This document shows, piece after piece, positions 57,090-64,000 of a DNA stretch of 64,000 bases. Each line of letters starts with the position of its first letter. The first letter of the stretch is position 1. Made by a program: the position numbers and the translations under genes. Under the pieces are notes generated by a model. That model did no database searches. It worked only from the letters and a program-made list of their open reading frames with translations, and was not told the origin of the DNA. Source of the stretch: Carboxydocella thermautotrophica (lineage in GTDB: Bacteria; Bacillota; GCA-003054495; Carboxydocellales; Carboxydocellaceae); NCBI GenBank assembly GCA_003054495.1, contig CP028514.1, positions 1,148,501 to 1,212,500 of the forward strand, written 5' to 3'.

Positions 57090-57503
57090 ATGGAATTACG
57101 AGCAGCTGTGGAAGCAATTTGGGCTAATCGTAAGTACAAGGTTTTGGATCCACGGCAGGTGATCAGCCATCTTAATGAAGAAGTGGCAGAAAGCCTCAAG
57201 GCTCTGTTACGGGGGGATGAAGAAAGCGCCCGCAAGGAGCTGGAAGATGCCCTTTCCTGTTTGTTTATTGCTCTGAAAGTAATGGATGTGGATCTGGAAG
57301 CTGCTATTGAGCGGCAAATAGCTCAGATGCAACGCAGTGCCCGCAATCAGTCAGAACGGGTGATGGTGATCAGGCCGGGAGAAGTGGAACTGCTGGTTCA
57401 GGGAGTGCGCAAAGGTGGTTGGTCCATCTGGGGTGAAGAAGATGTTGCAGAAGCGGAAAAAATAGCCAGAGAATTTGGTTTTGCTGTTATTTATGAATTA
57501 TAA
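57090..57503 (+). CDS. MazG-like nucleotide pyrophosphohydrolase-type protein
   Basis: 137 residues. The N-terminal two thirds are all-helical with the metal-binding pattern EEVAESLKALLRG and ELEDALSCLFIALKVMDVD, as in MazG-type enzymes that hydrolyse nucleoside triphosphates. The C-terminal 45 residues (from about VMVIRPGEVELL) are not part of the usual MazG fold and match nothing I recognise. A promoter lies directly upstream. Substrate unknown. Confidence 0.7.
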   Translation: MELRAAVEAIWANRKYKVLDPRQVISHLNEEVAESLKALLRGDEESARKELEDALSCLFIALKVMDVDLEAAIERQIAQMQRSARNQSERVMVIRPGEVELLVQGVRKGGWSIWGEEDVAEAEKIAREFGFAVIYEL

Positions 57504-57514
57504 AAAGTTCTTTT

Positions 57515-57565
57515 CCTCCCGCTCAGAGCGTATATTGAAGGTAGCAAAAGTCGGGAGGTTTTTTT
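57515..57565 (+). repeat. Inverted repeat holding the spmA ribosome binding site
   Basis: CCTCCCG (57515-57521) and CGGGAGG (57552-57558) separated by 30 bases, then seven T residues and the spmA ATG. The 3' arm is the only ribosome binding site of spmA. Confidence 0.6.
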
Positions 57566-58147
57566 ATGCTTAACTGGCTGTGGAGCGGTTTACTGCTTTG
57601 CGGTTTCCTCTTTGGGGCTATTAATGGGCAAATAGACCGGGTTCTTCAGGCTGCCTGGCAGGGAGCGCAACAGGCGGTGGAGCTGGCCCTGGGTTTGGTA
57701 GGCATTATGGCCTTCTGGCTGGGCATTTTGCGAATAGCTGAGGAAGCTGGGCTGGTAAATGGGCTGGCCAGGCTTTTGCGTCCTCTCCTGATCAGACTTT
57801 TTCCTGACGTTCCGGTGCAGCATCCGGCCATGGGCGCAATGCTGATGAATATTGCTGCCAATTTACTGGGCCTGGGCAATGCAGCCACCCCTCTGGGCCT
57901 GCTGGCTATGCAGGAGTTGCAAAAACTGAATGGCTACCGGGATGAAGCCAGTAATGCTATGTGTACATTTCTGGTACTAAATACCGCTTGTTTTACCTTG
58001 ATTCCAACAACAGTCATTGCCTTGCGAGCCAAACTGGGAGCTCAGCAACCTACTGACATTATCGGACCCACGATGCTGGCTACATTGTTCGGGCTGGGAG
58101 CTGGCCTGCTGCTGGATCGCTGGTGGCGGAGGAGGCGATGGTGGTGA
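57566..58147 (+). CDS. spmA: Spore maturation protein A
   Basis: Membrane protein needed for spore core dehydration. 193 residues with several helices (LWSGLLLCGFLFGAINGQID, LALGLVGIMAFWLGILRI, ATLFGLGAGLLLDRWW) and the conserved GNAATPLGLLAMQELQKLN and TFLVLNTACFTLIPTTVIALR of the nucleoside-transporter-gate fold. It overlaps spmB by 10 bases. Bacillus has dacB before spmA; here that gene is missing. Confidence 0.94.
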   Translation: MLNWLWSGLLLCGFLFGAINGQIDRVLQAAWQGAQQAVELALGLVGIMAFWLGILRIAEEAGLVNGLARLLRPLLIRLFPDVPVQHPAMGAMLMNIAANLLGLGNAATPLGLLAMQELQKLNGYRDEASNAMCTFLVLNTACFTLIPTTVIALRAKLGAQQPTDIIGPTMLATLFGLGAGLLLDRWWRRRRWW

Positions 58148-58677
58148 TCACTGCACTGCAAGAGCTTTCCCGCTGGCTGGTGCCGTTTTTTCTGGTTCTG
58201 GTGATCTTAGTAGCGGCAGGTAAACGGATTAAAGCCTATGAGATTTTTATCGAAGGGGCAGAAAAGGTTTTTACAACAGCAATAAAAGTGATACCATATT
58301 TAGTGGCGATGCTGGTAGCCATTAATGTATTTCGGGCCTCCGGGGCCCTGGACTTTATCGGCAGAGCTTTGGCTCCTGTTCTTGGTTTATTTGATATACC
58401 ACCGGATTTGCTGGCTTTGGCGATACTCCGCCCACTATCCGGTAGCGGTGCATTGGCTTTGAGTGGTGATATAATGAAGACATATGGCCCGGATAGTTTA
58501 ATTGGCAGGATTGCTGCAGTTATGCAGGGTAGTACAGAAACTACTTTTTATATTCTGTCCCTTTATTTCGGGTCAGTGGGGATCAAGAAATTTCGGCATG
58601 CTCCCTGGGCAGGGTTAGTGGCTGATGCTGTGGCATTTCTGGCAGCAATTGTTATTTGTAAACAGGCTTTTGCTTAA
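58138..58677 (+). CDS. spmB: Spore maturation protein B
   Basis: Partner of SpmA. ATG 58138 after GGAGGAGG, giving 179 residues. Membrane helices include WLVPFFLVLVILVAAGKRI and VIPYLVAMLVAINVFRASGA, with the conserved LRPLSGSGALALSGDIMKTYG and MQGSTETTFYILSLYFGSVG. It overlaps the end of spmA and is followed by rluB, as in Bacillus. Confidence 0.94.
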   Translation: MVVITALQELSRWLVPFFLVLVILVAAGKRIKAYEIFIEGAEKVFTTAIKVIPYLVAMLVAINVFRASGALDFIGRALAPVLGLFDIPPDLLALAILRPLSGSGALALSGDIMKTYGPDSLIGRIAAVMQGSTETTFYILSLYFGSVGIKKFRHAPWAGLVADAVAFLAAIVICKQAFA

Positions 58678-58696
58678 TAACAGGGGAGGAAAAAAG

Positions 58697-59431
58697 ATGC
58701 CGCTGGAGAGATTGCAAAAAATCCTGGCTAAAGCGGGGATTGCTTCCCGGAGACGGGCAGAAGAACTGATTTTGGCAGGAAAAGTGAAAGTAAACGGCAA
58801 AGTGATAAAAGAACTGGGTTTTAAGGCTGATCCCGAGCGCGACCTGATCGAAGTTAATGGTAACAAGATAAAAATTAACGATGAGAAAATTTATATTTTA
58901 TTATATAAACCGCGAGGTTATGTCACTACCGTCAGAGACCCGCAAGGGCGCCCTACGGTCTTACAATTGCTTAAGGATGTAAAGACCCGGGTTTTTCCCG
59001 TCGGTCGCCTGGATTATGACACGGAAGGACTACTTTTATTGACCAATGACGGTGAATTGACCTATGCTCTTACCCACCCGCGCTATAAAGTACCCAAAAC
59101 CTATTTGGCTCTGGTAGAAGGGGTACCGGAGGAGGAAAAATTGCAGGCACTACGCCAGGGGGTCCCTCTGGAAGACGGGATGACGGCTCCGGCACAGGTC
59201 AGGTTAGCAGGCAAGGAAGGCAGAAGAGCCTGGCTGGAGATTACCATTCATGAAGGCAGGAAACGCCAGGTTAGACGCATGTGCCAGTACATAGGTCATC
59301 CGGTTCTATTTCTGAAACGTTCCAGCTTCGCTTTTTTAAATTTAAAAGGTCTTAAGAAGGGTGGATATCGTTATCTAAACAGTGAAGAGATCAGGAAACT
59401 CAGGCAAATAGCCAGGATTGAGAGGAAATAA
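58697..59431 (+). CDS. rluB: 23S rRNA pseudouridine synthase RluB
   Basis: Makes pseudouridine in 23S rRNA (position 2605 in the Escherichia coli enzyme). ATG 58697 after GGGGAGGAAA; 244 residues. The N-terminal S4 RNA-binding domain (LQKILAKAGIASRRRAEELI) is followed by the RsuA-type catalytic domain with the active Asp in GRLDYDTEGLLLLTNDGEL and the EGRKRQVRRM motif. It follows spmB by 19 bases. Specificity for RluB rather than RsuA is taken from gene order. Confidence 0.93.
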   Translation: MPLERLQKILAKAGIASRRRAEELILAGKVKVNGKVIKELGFKADPERDLIEVNGNKIKINDEKIYILLYKPRGYVTTVRDPQGRPTVLQLLKDVKTRVFPVGRLDYDTEGLLLLTNDGELTYALTHPRYKVPKTYLALVEGVPEEEKLQALRQGVPLEDGMTAPAQVRLAGKEGRRAWLEITIHEGRKRQVRRMCQYIGHPVLFLKRSSFAFLNLKGLKKGGYRYLNSEEIRKLRQIARIERK

Positions 59432-59917
59432 ATGGGGGAGACCGGGATGATTGTGCGTGAGGCAACCCGTGAGGATTTGTACGGGATTACAGCTTTATGG
59501 TATGAACTGGCTGTTTTCCATGAACAATACGGGGAACAATATCGGCTGGCGGCTGGAGCCAGGGAAAATTATTTTCGCTATCTCAATACGCTACTAGCAG
59601 ATCCTACCAATTTTTTGATTCTGGCAGAAGAACATGGTGAGGTACTGGGTTTTTGCCATGGTATGTTGTTGACCCGGCCCCCAATTTTCACTATTACACG
59701 CCTTGGATTTATTTCTGAACTGGGAGTCCGGGCCAGTCGCAGACGGCAGGGCATTGGACAAGCCCTTTTACGCGCTATTCTGGAGTGGTTTGAAAAAAAC
59801 GGCGTGGAACTGGTGGAAATTGCTAATGCCCAGGAAAATGAAATCGCCCGTAATTTCTGGAGCAGTCAGGGATTTGTTCCCTATATGGAACGGCGGGCCT
59901 TCTGGCTTAATCGCTAA
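59432..59917 (+). CDS. GNAT-family N-acetyltransferase
   Basis: 161 residues. The acetyl-CoA-binding motif is in ELGVRASRRRQGIGQALLRA, and NAQENEIARNFWSSQGFVPY is the usual closing motif. ATG 59432 directly follows the rluB stop with GAGAGGAAA upstream; ATG 59447 is an alternative. Substrate unknown. Confidence 0.88.
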   Translation: MGETGMIVREATREDLYGITALWYELAVFHEQYGEQYRLAAGARENYFRYLNTLLADPTNFLILAEEHGEVLGFCHGMLLTRPPIFTITRLGFISELGVRASRRRQGIGQALLRAILEWFEKNGVELVEIANAQENEIARNFWSSQGFVPYMERRAFWLNR

Positions 59918-59962
59918 ACAGCCTGGGCATGCATTATAAATCAAATCCAGAGGAGGTAGCTT

Positions 59963-61309
59963 ATGAAAAACATCACCCTTGACTATGGCAAAGCACTAGC
60001 TTTTGTTCGTGAGGAGGAATTAAGCCAGCTGGCACCGGCTGTTAAGCTCGCTCACCAGCTGCTACATGAAAAGAAAGGACCCGGCCAGGAATTCACTGGC
60101 TGGGTTGAATGGCCACAAACCTATGATCGCCAGGAGTTTGAGAGAATAAAAAATGCTGCTGCCCGCATCAAGGAACAGGCAGATGCCCTGATTGTTATCG
60201 GTATTGGGGGTTCTTATCTGGGGGCCAGAGCTGCGATTGAACTGCTTGGCCACACTTTCCGCAATCAACTTAAGGCGGAGAAAAGACAGGCACCGGAAAT
60301 TTATTTTGCCGGTAATAACCTGAGTCCGGTATATTTAAAACATCTATTAGAAGTACTGGAAGGTAAGGAGCTGGCACTAAACGTTATTTCAAAATCAGGA
60401 ACCACAACCGAACCGGCGCTTGCTTTCCGCTTCTTCCGGGAGCTGCTGGAACGCAAATATGGGGTTGAAGGGGCCCGGGAACGGATATATGTTACCACTG
60501 ACAGGAACCGGGGAGCTTTAAAACGCCTGGCTACCGAAAAAGGCTATGAAACCTTTGTCATTCCAGACGAAATCGGGGGCCGTTATTCTGTGCTTACGGC
60601 AGTGGGAATGTTGCCAATAGCTGCGGCCGGGATTGACATTGAGGAAATCATGGCCGGGGCGCGCGAGGCCATGGAGTTGTATGCTAACCAAAACCTGGAA
60701 CAGAACCCGGCATACCAGTATGCAGCTCTACGTAATCTTTTGTATGCCAAAGGCAAGACTCTGGAAGTACTGGTCAGCTATGAACCCCAGTTACATTCCT
60801 TTGCCGAATGGTGGAAACAGTTATACGGAGAGAGCGAAGGTAAAGACGGCAAAGGTATCTTTCCTGCGGCAGTAGAGTTTTCCACTGACCTGCATTCCCT
60901 GGGGCAGTATTTACAGGAAGGTTTGCGCAATCTGTTTGAAACCGTTCTCATGTTTGAACAATCTACAGCAGAATTGTTCATACCCGAAGATCCCGATGAC
61001 AGTGATGGCCTGAATTTTGTTAGCGGGAAGTCGCTGGATTTTGTCAATAAGCAAGCTTTTGCCGGCACTCTCTTGGCCCATGCTGATGGCGGGGTACCGG
61101 CACTGGTTGTCAATATACCTGCCAATAATCCATATTATTTTGGCCAGTTAGTCTATTTCTTTGAAAAGGCCTGTGGAATAAGTGGCTATTTACTGGGGGT
61201 AAATCCATTTAACCAGCCTGGTGTAGAGGCATATAAAAAGAATATGTTTGCTTTACTGGGTAAACCTGGTTATGAGCAATTACGCCAGGAATTATTAAAA
61301 AGGCTATAA
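59963..61309 (+). CDS. pgi: Glucose-6-phosphate isomerase
   Basis: Interconverts glucose 6-phosphate and fructose 6-phosphate. 448 residues, the short Gram-positive form. Landmarks: [37 protein letters not shown], the active-site [14 protein letters not shown] and [26 protein letters not shown] precedes the ATG. A terminator follows. Confidence 0.96.
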   Translation: MKNITLDYGKALAFVREEELSQLAPAVKLAHQLLHEKKGPGQEFTGWVEWPQTYDRQEFERIKNAAARIKEQADALIVIGIGGSYLGARAAIELLGHTFRNQLKAEKRQAPEIYFAGNNLSPVYLKHLLEVLEGKELALNVISKSGTTTEPALAFRFFRELLERKYGVEGARERIYVTTDRNRGALKRLATEKGYETFVIPDEIGGRYSVLTAVGMLPIAAAGIDIEEIMAGAREAMELYANQNLEQNPAYQYAALRNLLYAKGKTLEVLVSYEPQLHSFAEWWKQLYGESEGKDGKGIFPAAVEFSTDLHSLGQYLQEGLRNLFETVLMFEQSTAELFIPEDPDDSDGLNFVSGKSLDFVNKQAFAGTLLAHADGGVPALVVNIPANNPYYFGQLVYFFEKACGISGYLLGVNPFNQPGVEAYKKNMFALLGKPGYEQLRQELLKRL

Positions 61310-61318
61310 AACAGGACA

Positions 61319-61349
61319 CCCCGTTCCCCCTGTGGAACGGGGTTATATT
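61319..61349. terminator. Terminator between pgi and the convergent CxxC gene
   Basis: CCCCGTTCC, loop CCCTGT, GGAACGGGG, then TTATATTTTT. Nine-base-pair perfect stem; it may serve both converging genes. Confidence 0.88.
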
Positions 61350-61350
61350 T

Positions 61351-61569
61351 TTAGTCGATAACATTGTGGTGATGATGGGATAAACGAATGACATCACCAC
61401 AACCATTACACTTGAATTCTGAAACCCAGCCCTTTTCATCCACTAAACGGGTGTTGAGATGCCGAAATTCTTCACTATCACAGATACCACAACCATGATC
61501 CATGTTGATTTCAATGCTCTTCCCCATGCTGTTCAACCGGAAAGTACCAAACTTTTTTACCCGTGGCAT
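61351..61569 (-). CDS. Small zinc-ribbon-like protein
   Basis: 72 residues of unknown function. The ATG at 61569 follows GGGAGGTGGG. Two CxxC knuckles, CGIC and CNGC, about 28 residues apart, suggest one bound zinc. The end is histidine-rich (LSHHHHNVID). It begins MPR, as does the divergent CxxC protein at 62236. It lies behind the stress-type gene on the same strand. Confidence 0.75.
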   Translation of the reverse strand: MPRVKKFGTFRLNSMGKSIEINMDHGCGICDSEEFRHLNTRLVDEKGWVSEFKCNGCGDVIRLSHHHHNVID

Positions 61570-61608
61570 GGTTTCCCACCTCCCTGATTCTATTTTAAAA
61601 TGGGAGGC

Positions 61609-61625
61609 GGGACTTGGCAAGTCCC
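61609..61625 (-). repeat. Perfect short palindrome between two minus-strand genes
   Basis: GGGACTTG, one base, CAAGTCCC. It lies 4 bases beyond the stress-type gene and has no T-run after it on the minus strand. Possibly a processing hairpin. Confidence 0.5.
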
Positions 61626-61628
61626 AAT

Positions 61629-62138
61629 TTAACCGTAGGGGTAAAGAGCATGGTCAAGATCTCTGTCCCATTTCTTGACTGCATAACCGCCATAATTGGC
61701 CAGGAGGTTACCGATCTCATTAATTTTGCTGTTATCTGATTCAATCGCTACCAGGGTATTGCCTTCCAGCACTTCTGTAGCCAGATAGTTAGCCTCCTCA
61801 GTATGAACTCCCAGGTAGGACAGAGCATCAGCAATGCTCTTGTCTGGTTGCATAATTGCATCCGCCAGGGGGCCAACAGCTGCGAAGGTACCATGCTTTT
61901 CGAGTTCCACTATTTCAACAGGATACAGCCCCTGCAGCGGAGCCAATGGTTCAGACTGGCCATAAATATGACTGGTATATAGGAGTATCCCTTTTGGGCC
62001 TCCTAATACCTCTTCATTATCGGATTTTAGCTTAGTAACTACGGAAACCTGATCTGGTCCGAGAAACGGACTGATTTCTTGAACGGCTTTAATGGCATCA
62101 CCGGCATTGTTAAAAAGAGCTGTTACTACTCTTTTCAT
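61629..62138 (-). CDS. GSP17M/YflT-like general stress protein
   Basis: 169 residues. The ATG at 62138 follows GGAGGTG. The N-terminal segment KRVVTALFNNAGDAIKAVQEI and the C-terminal GNTLVAIESDNSKINEIGNLLANYGGYAVKKWDRD resemble the general-stress-protein-17M type fold, where a permuted ACT-like unit flanks a helical middle. No membrane helix is seen. Role unknown; it is divergent from a small CxxC protein gene 97 bases away. Confidence 0.6.
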   Translation of the reverse strand: MKRVVTALFNNAGDAIKAVQEISPFLGPDQVSVVTKLKSDNEEVLGGPKGILLYTSHIYGQSEPLAPLQGLYPVEIVELEKHGTFAAVGPLADAIMQPDKSIADALSYLGVHTEEANYLATEVLEGNTLVAIESDNSKINEIGNLLANYGGYAVKKWDRDLDHALYPYG

Positions 62139-62235
62139 AATCACACCTCCAGTAATAGCATTTCTTTTCTGATAAGTTTTCATGTATGGAAGCAGTCTCA
62201 CTGGTAAATACTACTACAACGAAGGAGGGAGAATA

Positions 62236-62475
62236 ATGCCACGCTGCAATAATTGTGGAAACACAGTGAACTTCTCCAGTTCCCTGATTCCTCCACCTGT
62301 CCCCGAGGCCTGTGGTCCCCCGACTGGCCTTTATGCTAACTTTGACGATGAGGGTTTTATCAGTACTATGGAGGCAACGGGAGCAGATCTGGACACGGCG
62401 CAACTGGCCTATGAAAACCCCAGGCGGTACTTTGATACTTGCGGGTTATGTGGCTCCAGAGACCTGACCTGGTAG
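62236..62475 (+). CDS. Small zinc-ribbon protein
   Basis: 79 residues of unknown function starting MPRCNNCG after GAAGGAGGGAG. Two knuckles, CNNC near the start and CGLC near the end (about 60 residues apart), suggest that the two ends of the chain form one zinc ribbon. The middle is Pro- and Asp/Glu-rich. Divergent from the stress-type gene, with which it may share a regulatory region. Confidence 0.75.
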   Translation: MPRCNNCGNTVNFSSSLIPPPVPEACGPPTGLYANFDDEGFISTMEATGADLDTAQLAYENPRRYFDTCGLCGSRDLTW

Positions 62476-62483
62476 AAAAAAAT

Positions 62484-62530
62484 CCCCTGTCCGGCAGGAA
62501 AAGTGCCAGACAGGGGAGAATAATTTTTTT
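62484..62530. terminator. Hairpin after the small zinc-ribbon gene
   Basis: CCCCTGTC and GGC (62484-62495) pair with GCC and GACAGGGG (62505-62516) across one mismatch. On the plus strand seven T residues come only after a gap; on the minus strand a T-run follows the stem directly, although no minus-strand gene lies before it. Confidence 0.6.
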
Positions 62531-62556
62531 AGCTTCAGGGAAGGGAGAAGGAGAAA

Positions 62557-63150
62557 ATGCGTCAGCGCTTAACACAGGGGCTAATTCAGGTTTATACAGG
62601 GAATAGCAAAGGAAAATCTACGGCTGCCTTTGGCCTGGCTTTACGGGCTATTGGTCATGGTTTTAAAGTTTATATTATTCAATTCATGAAAGGTAGCGGT
62701 TATTATGGGGAGCTAGCTACCTGGCATCGCCTTTATCCTTACATTCAATTCAGCCAGTACGGTCGTGGCTGTCCCTACAGTCACCTTATTCGCCAGGGGG
62801 AAGATTCTTGCCGGGGATGTGGTCAATGCTTTGTCAAAAAAGGGGAAGCTACAGCCGAAGATATAAGACAAGCTGCCATGGCTTTAGAAAAAACTAGAAA
62901 GATCATGGCTACCGATGAATTTGATATTATTATTTTAGATGAAGTACTAAATGCAATTTATTTTGAGCTAATTTCCACGAAAGAAGTTCTAGAACTGATC
63001 AATAATAAGCCTCCTCTGGTGGAGTTGGTCCTAACCGGGCGTAATGCTCCGCCGGAAATCATTGCAGCGGCCCATCTGGTTACAGAAATGAAAGAGATAA
63101 AGCACCCATTTCAACAGGGAATTTCAGCGAGAAGGGGTATTGAGTATTAG
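62557..63150 (+). CDS. cobO: Cob(I)alamin adenosyltransferase with an extra cysteine loop
   Basis: CobA/CobO/BtuR-type enzyme that attaches the adenosyl group to cobalamin. 197 residues; GGGAGAAGGAGA precedes the ATG. P-loop TGNSKGKSTAAFGLALRAIG, then IIQFMKGSG, DIIILDEVLN and VLTGRNAPPEII. Residues about 72-95 hold four cysteines in the pattern C-x12-C-x2-C-x2-C (ending CRGCGQC), which is absent from the Escherichia coli enzyme and could bind zinc or an Fe-S cluster. Confidence 0.9.
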   Translation: MRQRLTQGLIQVYTGNSKGKSTAAFGLALRAIGHGFKVYIIQFMKGSGYYGELATWHRLYPYIQFSQYGRGCPYSHLIRQGEDSCRGCGQCFVKKGEATAEDIRQAAMALEKTRKIMATDEFDIIILDEVLNAIYFELISTKEVLELINNKPPLVELVLTGRNAPPEIIAAAHLVTEMKEIKHPFQQGISARRGIEY

Positions 63151-63171
63151 AAAAAGTTTGGAGGTTTATCT

Positions 63172-63630
63172 ATGGTTAAATCTCTGGAAAATAACCAAGT
63201 TGTAATATCACCGGTACGGGCGAGAATTCGCCTGGATTTTAAAGGGACTGGAAAGAAAGCTTTATTTGGAGGTAAGTCTCCAGAAAAAATGGCTGAAGAA
63301 ATCCGGGATCAGCAGGCAGCATTGCTGCGGAACGTACCCTGGCAAGGGGTAATTGTCGAAGAAATAGACATGGGTCTAGACATCTATACCGTGACTGATG
63401 AAGTGGATGGCAGGGAAATGGCCTTTGCGCCCTTGATTATAACTGTCCGCTGTGATACCCTTGAGGAGATTTTGCCCTTTATTGTGCGAGATGAGTTTCG
63501 CAAGATTGAAATCCTTGCTCCTGCGGACTTTGTCATGGATAGGTTGGAAATAGAACGACTGCTGTTTCGTCTTTTTACTGAATTGAAGAGAACCAAAGAA
63601 TTATGGGAGAAACGTCTAAACAATCGATAA
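63172..63630 (+). CDS. Hypothetical protein
   Basis: 152 residues, no recognised family. TTTGGAGG precedes the ATG. Predominantly charged and soluble, without signal peptide or membrane segment; no cysteine motif apart from a single Cys in ITVRCDTLEEIL. The C-terminal 30 residues look helical (IERLLFRLFTELKRTKELWE). It follows cobO by 21 bases and may be co-transcribed with it. Confidence 0.75.
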   Translation: MVKSLENNQVVISPVRARIRLDFKGTGKKALFGGKSPEKMAEEIRDQQAALLRNVPWQGVIVEEIDMGLDIYTVTDEVDGREMAFAPLIITVRCDTLEEILPFIVRDEFRKIEILAPADFVMDRLEIERLLFRLFTELKRTKELWEKRLNNR

Positions 63631-63660
63631 TCAAACAAATTTTTACATAAGAGACCAGGA

Positions 63661-63703
63661 GGCAGGCATATGATATTGCGGGAGGGATTATTATGCCTGC
63701 CTG
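63661..63703 (+). repeat. Inverted repeat covering the start codon of the last gene
   Basis: GGCAGGCATA (63661-63670) pairs perfectly with TATGCCTGCC (63692-63701). The ATG at 63693 is in the 3' arm and the GGGAGGG ribosome binding site (63680-63686) is in the loop. Confidence 0.65.
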
Positions 63704-64000
63704 GGATTATGTATTTCGAGCTATTACGGCAGTAGCCATCTTAACAATTTTGAGCATAGGCTTTTATCAATTGTGGGACAATTCAATACCAATGGAGGGG
63801 TATTTTAAAGTCTCAGCCTTTTTAGAAAATCATCAGGACCCCAAGGGACATATATATTACTCTGAAGAAGCTATATCTGTTTTTAGCACCGAACAAAATC
63901 AAGCAGATTATTACTGGCGCCTCATACCTGAAAACTTTAGCCAATCAGCTGCAATAATAGTAGAAAGAAATGGTATAGCGATTGCAGATTTTTTACTGGG
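63693..64000 (+). CDS. Hypothetical membrane-anchored protein, 5' part
   Basis: The frame is open to the right edge, giving 102 codons. GGGAGGG lies 6 bases before the ATG. The start MPAWDYVFRAITAVAILTIL shows an N-terminal membrane anchor or signal, after which the chain appears to lie outside the cell (GYFKVSAFLENHQDPKGHIY and onward). No family recognised. An inverted repeat covers its start codon. Confidence 0.65.
   Translation, partial: MPAWDYVFRAITAVAILTILSIGFYQLWDNSIPMEGYFKVSAFLENHQDPKGHIYYSEEAISVFSTEQNQADYYWRLIPENFSQSAAIIVERNGIAIADFLL

Noticed and set aside
1..64000. CRISPR array, transposon ends or phage genes
   Set aside because: No regularly spaced direct repeats, transposase, integrase or structural phage genes were seen in reading the window; tRNA and rRNA genes were also not found.

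Overview
The window looks like a chromosomal segment of an endospore-forming, anaerobic member of the Firmicutes, class Clostridia. The evidence is spoIIAA-spoIIAB-sigF, the spoVA genes, spmAB and ytfJ, strong AGGAGG-type ribosome binding sites with TTG and GTG starts, and a base composition near 50% G+C by eye. An exported uptake [NiFe] hydrogenase, two multiheme c-type cytochromes and a cobalamin adenosyltransferase point to an H2-using, possibly thermophilic and metal-reducing lineage of the Carboxydocella/Desulfotomaculum/Moorella kind. That placement is inference. No rRNA, tRNA, CRISPR array, transposase, integrase or phage gene was found, and no intergenic gap exceeds about 310 bases.

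Layout. 1-10.4 kb: a housekeeping run (priA 3' end, def, fmt, rsmB, rlmN, an FHA protein, PP2C phosphatase, PASTA kinase, rsgA, rpe, a histone-deacetylase-like gene). 10.4-14.2 kb: an FMN-riboswitch-controlled riboflavin operon (ribD, ribE, ribBA, ribH). 14.3-17.1 kb: a six-heme cytochrome and a dacF-like carboxypeptidase. 17.1-25.3 kb: a sugar cassette with a LevR-type sigma-54 activator, PTS EIIB and EIIC, then a near-consensus sigma-54 promoter driving a xylose-type ABC transporter. 25.4-26.4 kb: a lone CoA-transferase. 26.4-35.4 kb: spoIIA, dodecin, spoVAC-AD-AEB-AEA-AF, then three overlapping genes of the 2-hydroxyacyl-CoA dehydratase activase superfamily. 35.5-38.4 kb: trpB2 and lysA. 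38.5-43.5 kb: an eight-heme NapC-like cytochrome, the hydrogenase operon on the minus strand, and a divergent ferredoxin. 43.5-47.7 kb: queC, a divergent sirtuin, OsmC, a LarA-like protein and an amidohydrolase. 47.8-61.3 kb: glgP, a DHH-CBS-nucleotidyltransferase, an M50 protease, trpS, scpAB, ytfI/ytfJ, a MazG-like gene, spmAB, rluB, a GNAT gene and pgi. 61.3-64 kb: small CxxC proteins, a stress-type protein, cobO and two unknown genes.

How it fits together. In Bacillus subtilis dacF, spoIIA, spoVA and lysA are neighbours. Here that block is opened by the sugar cassette (between dacF and spoIIAA) and by the dehydratase-activase trio plus trpB2 (between spoVAF and lysA).

The most unusual observations are four. 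First, PTS EIIB/EIIC and a PRD/EIIA/EIIB-domain sigma-54 activator sit upstream of a sigma-54 promoter that drives an ABC importer rather than a PTS, with three ACACACT half-sites at the expected enhancer distance. Second, the hydrogenase small subunit carries all six cysteines of the oxygen-tolerant [4Fe-3S] proximal cluster. Third, a perfect TGTGA-N6-TCACA site lies exactly at -41.5 of the ferredoxin promoter, between it and the hydrogenase operon. Fourth, at several genes (dacF, osmC-like, spmA, the last gene) an inverted repeat covers or encloses the ribosome binding site or start codon.
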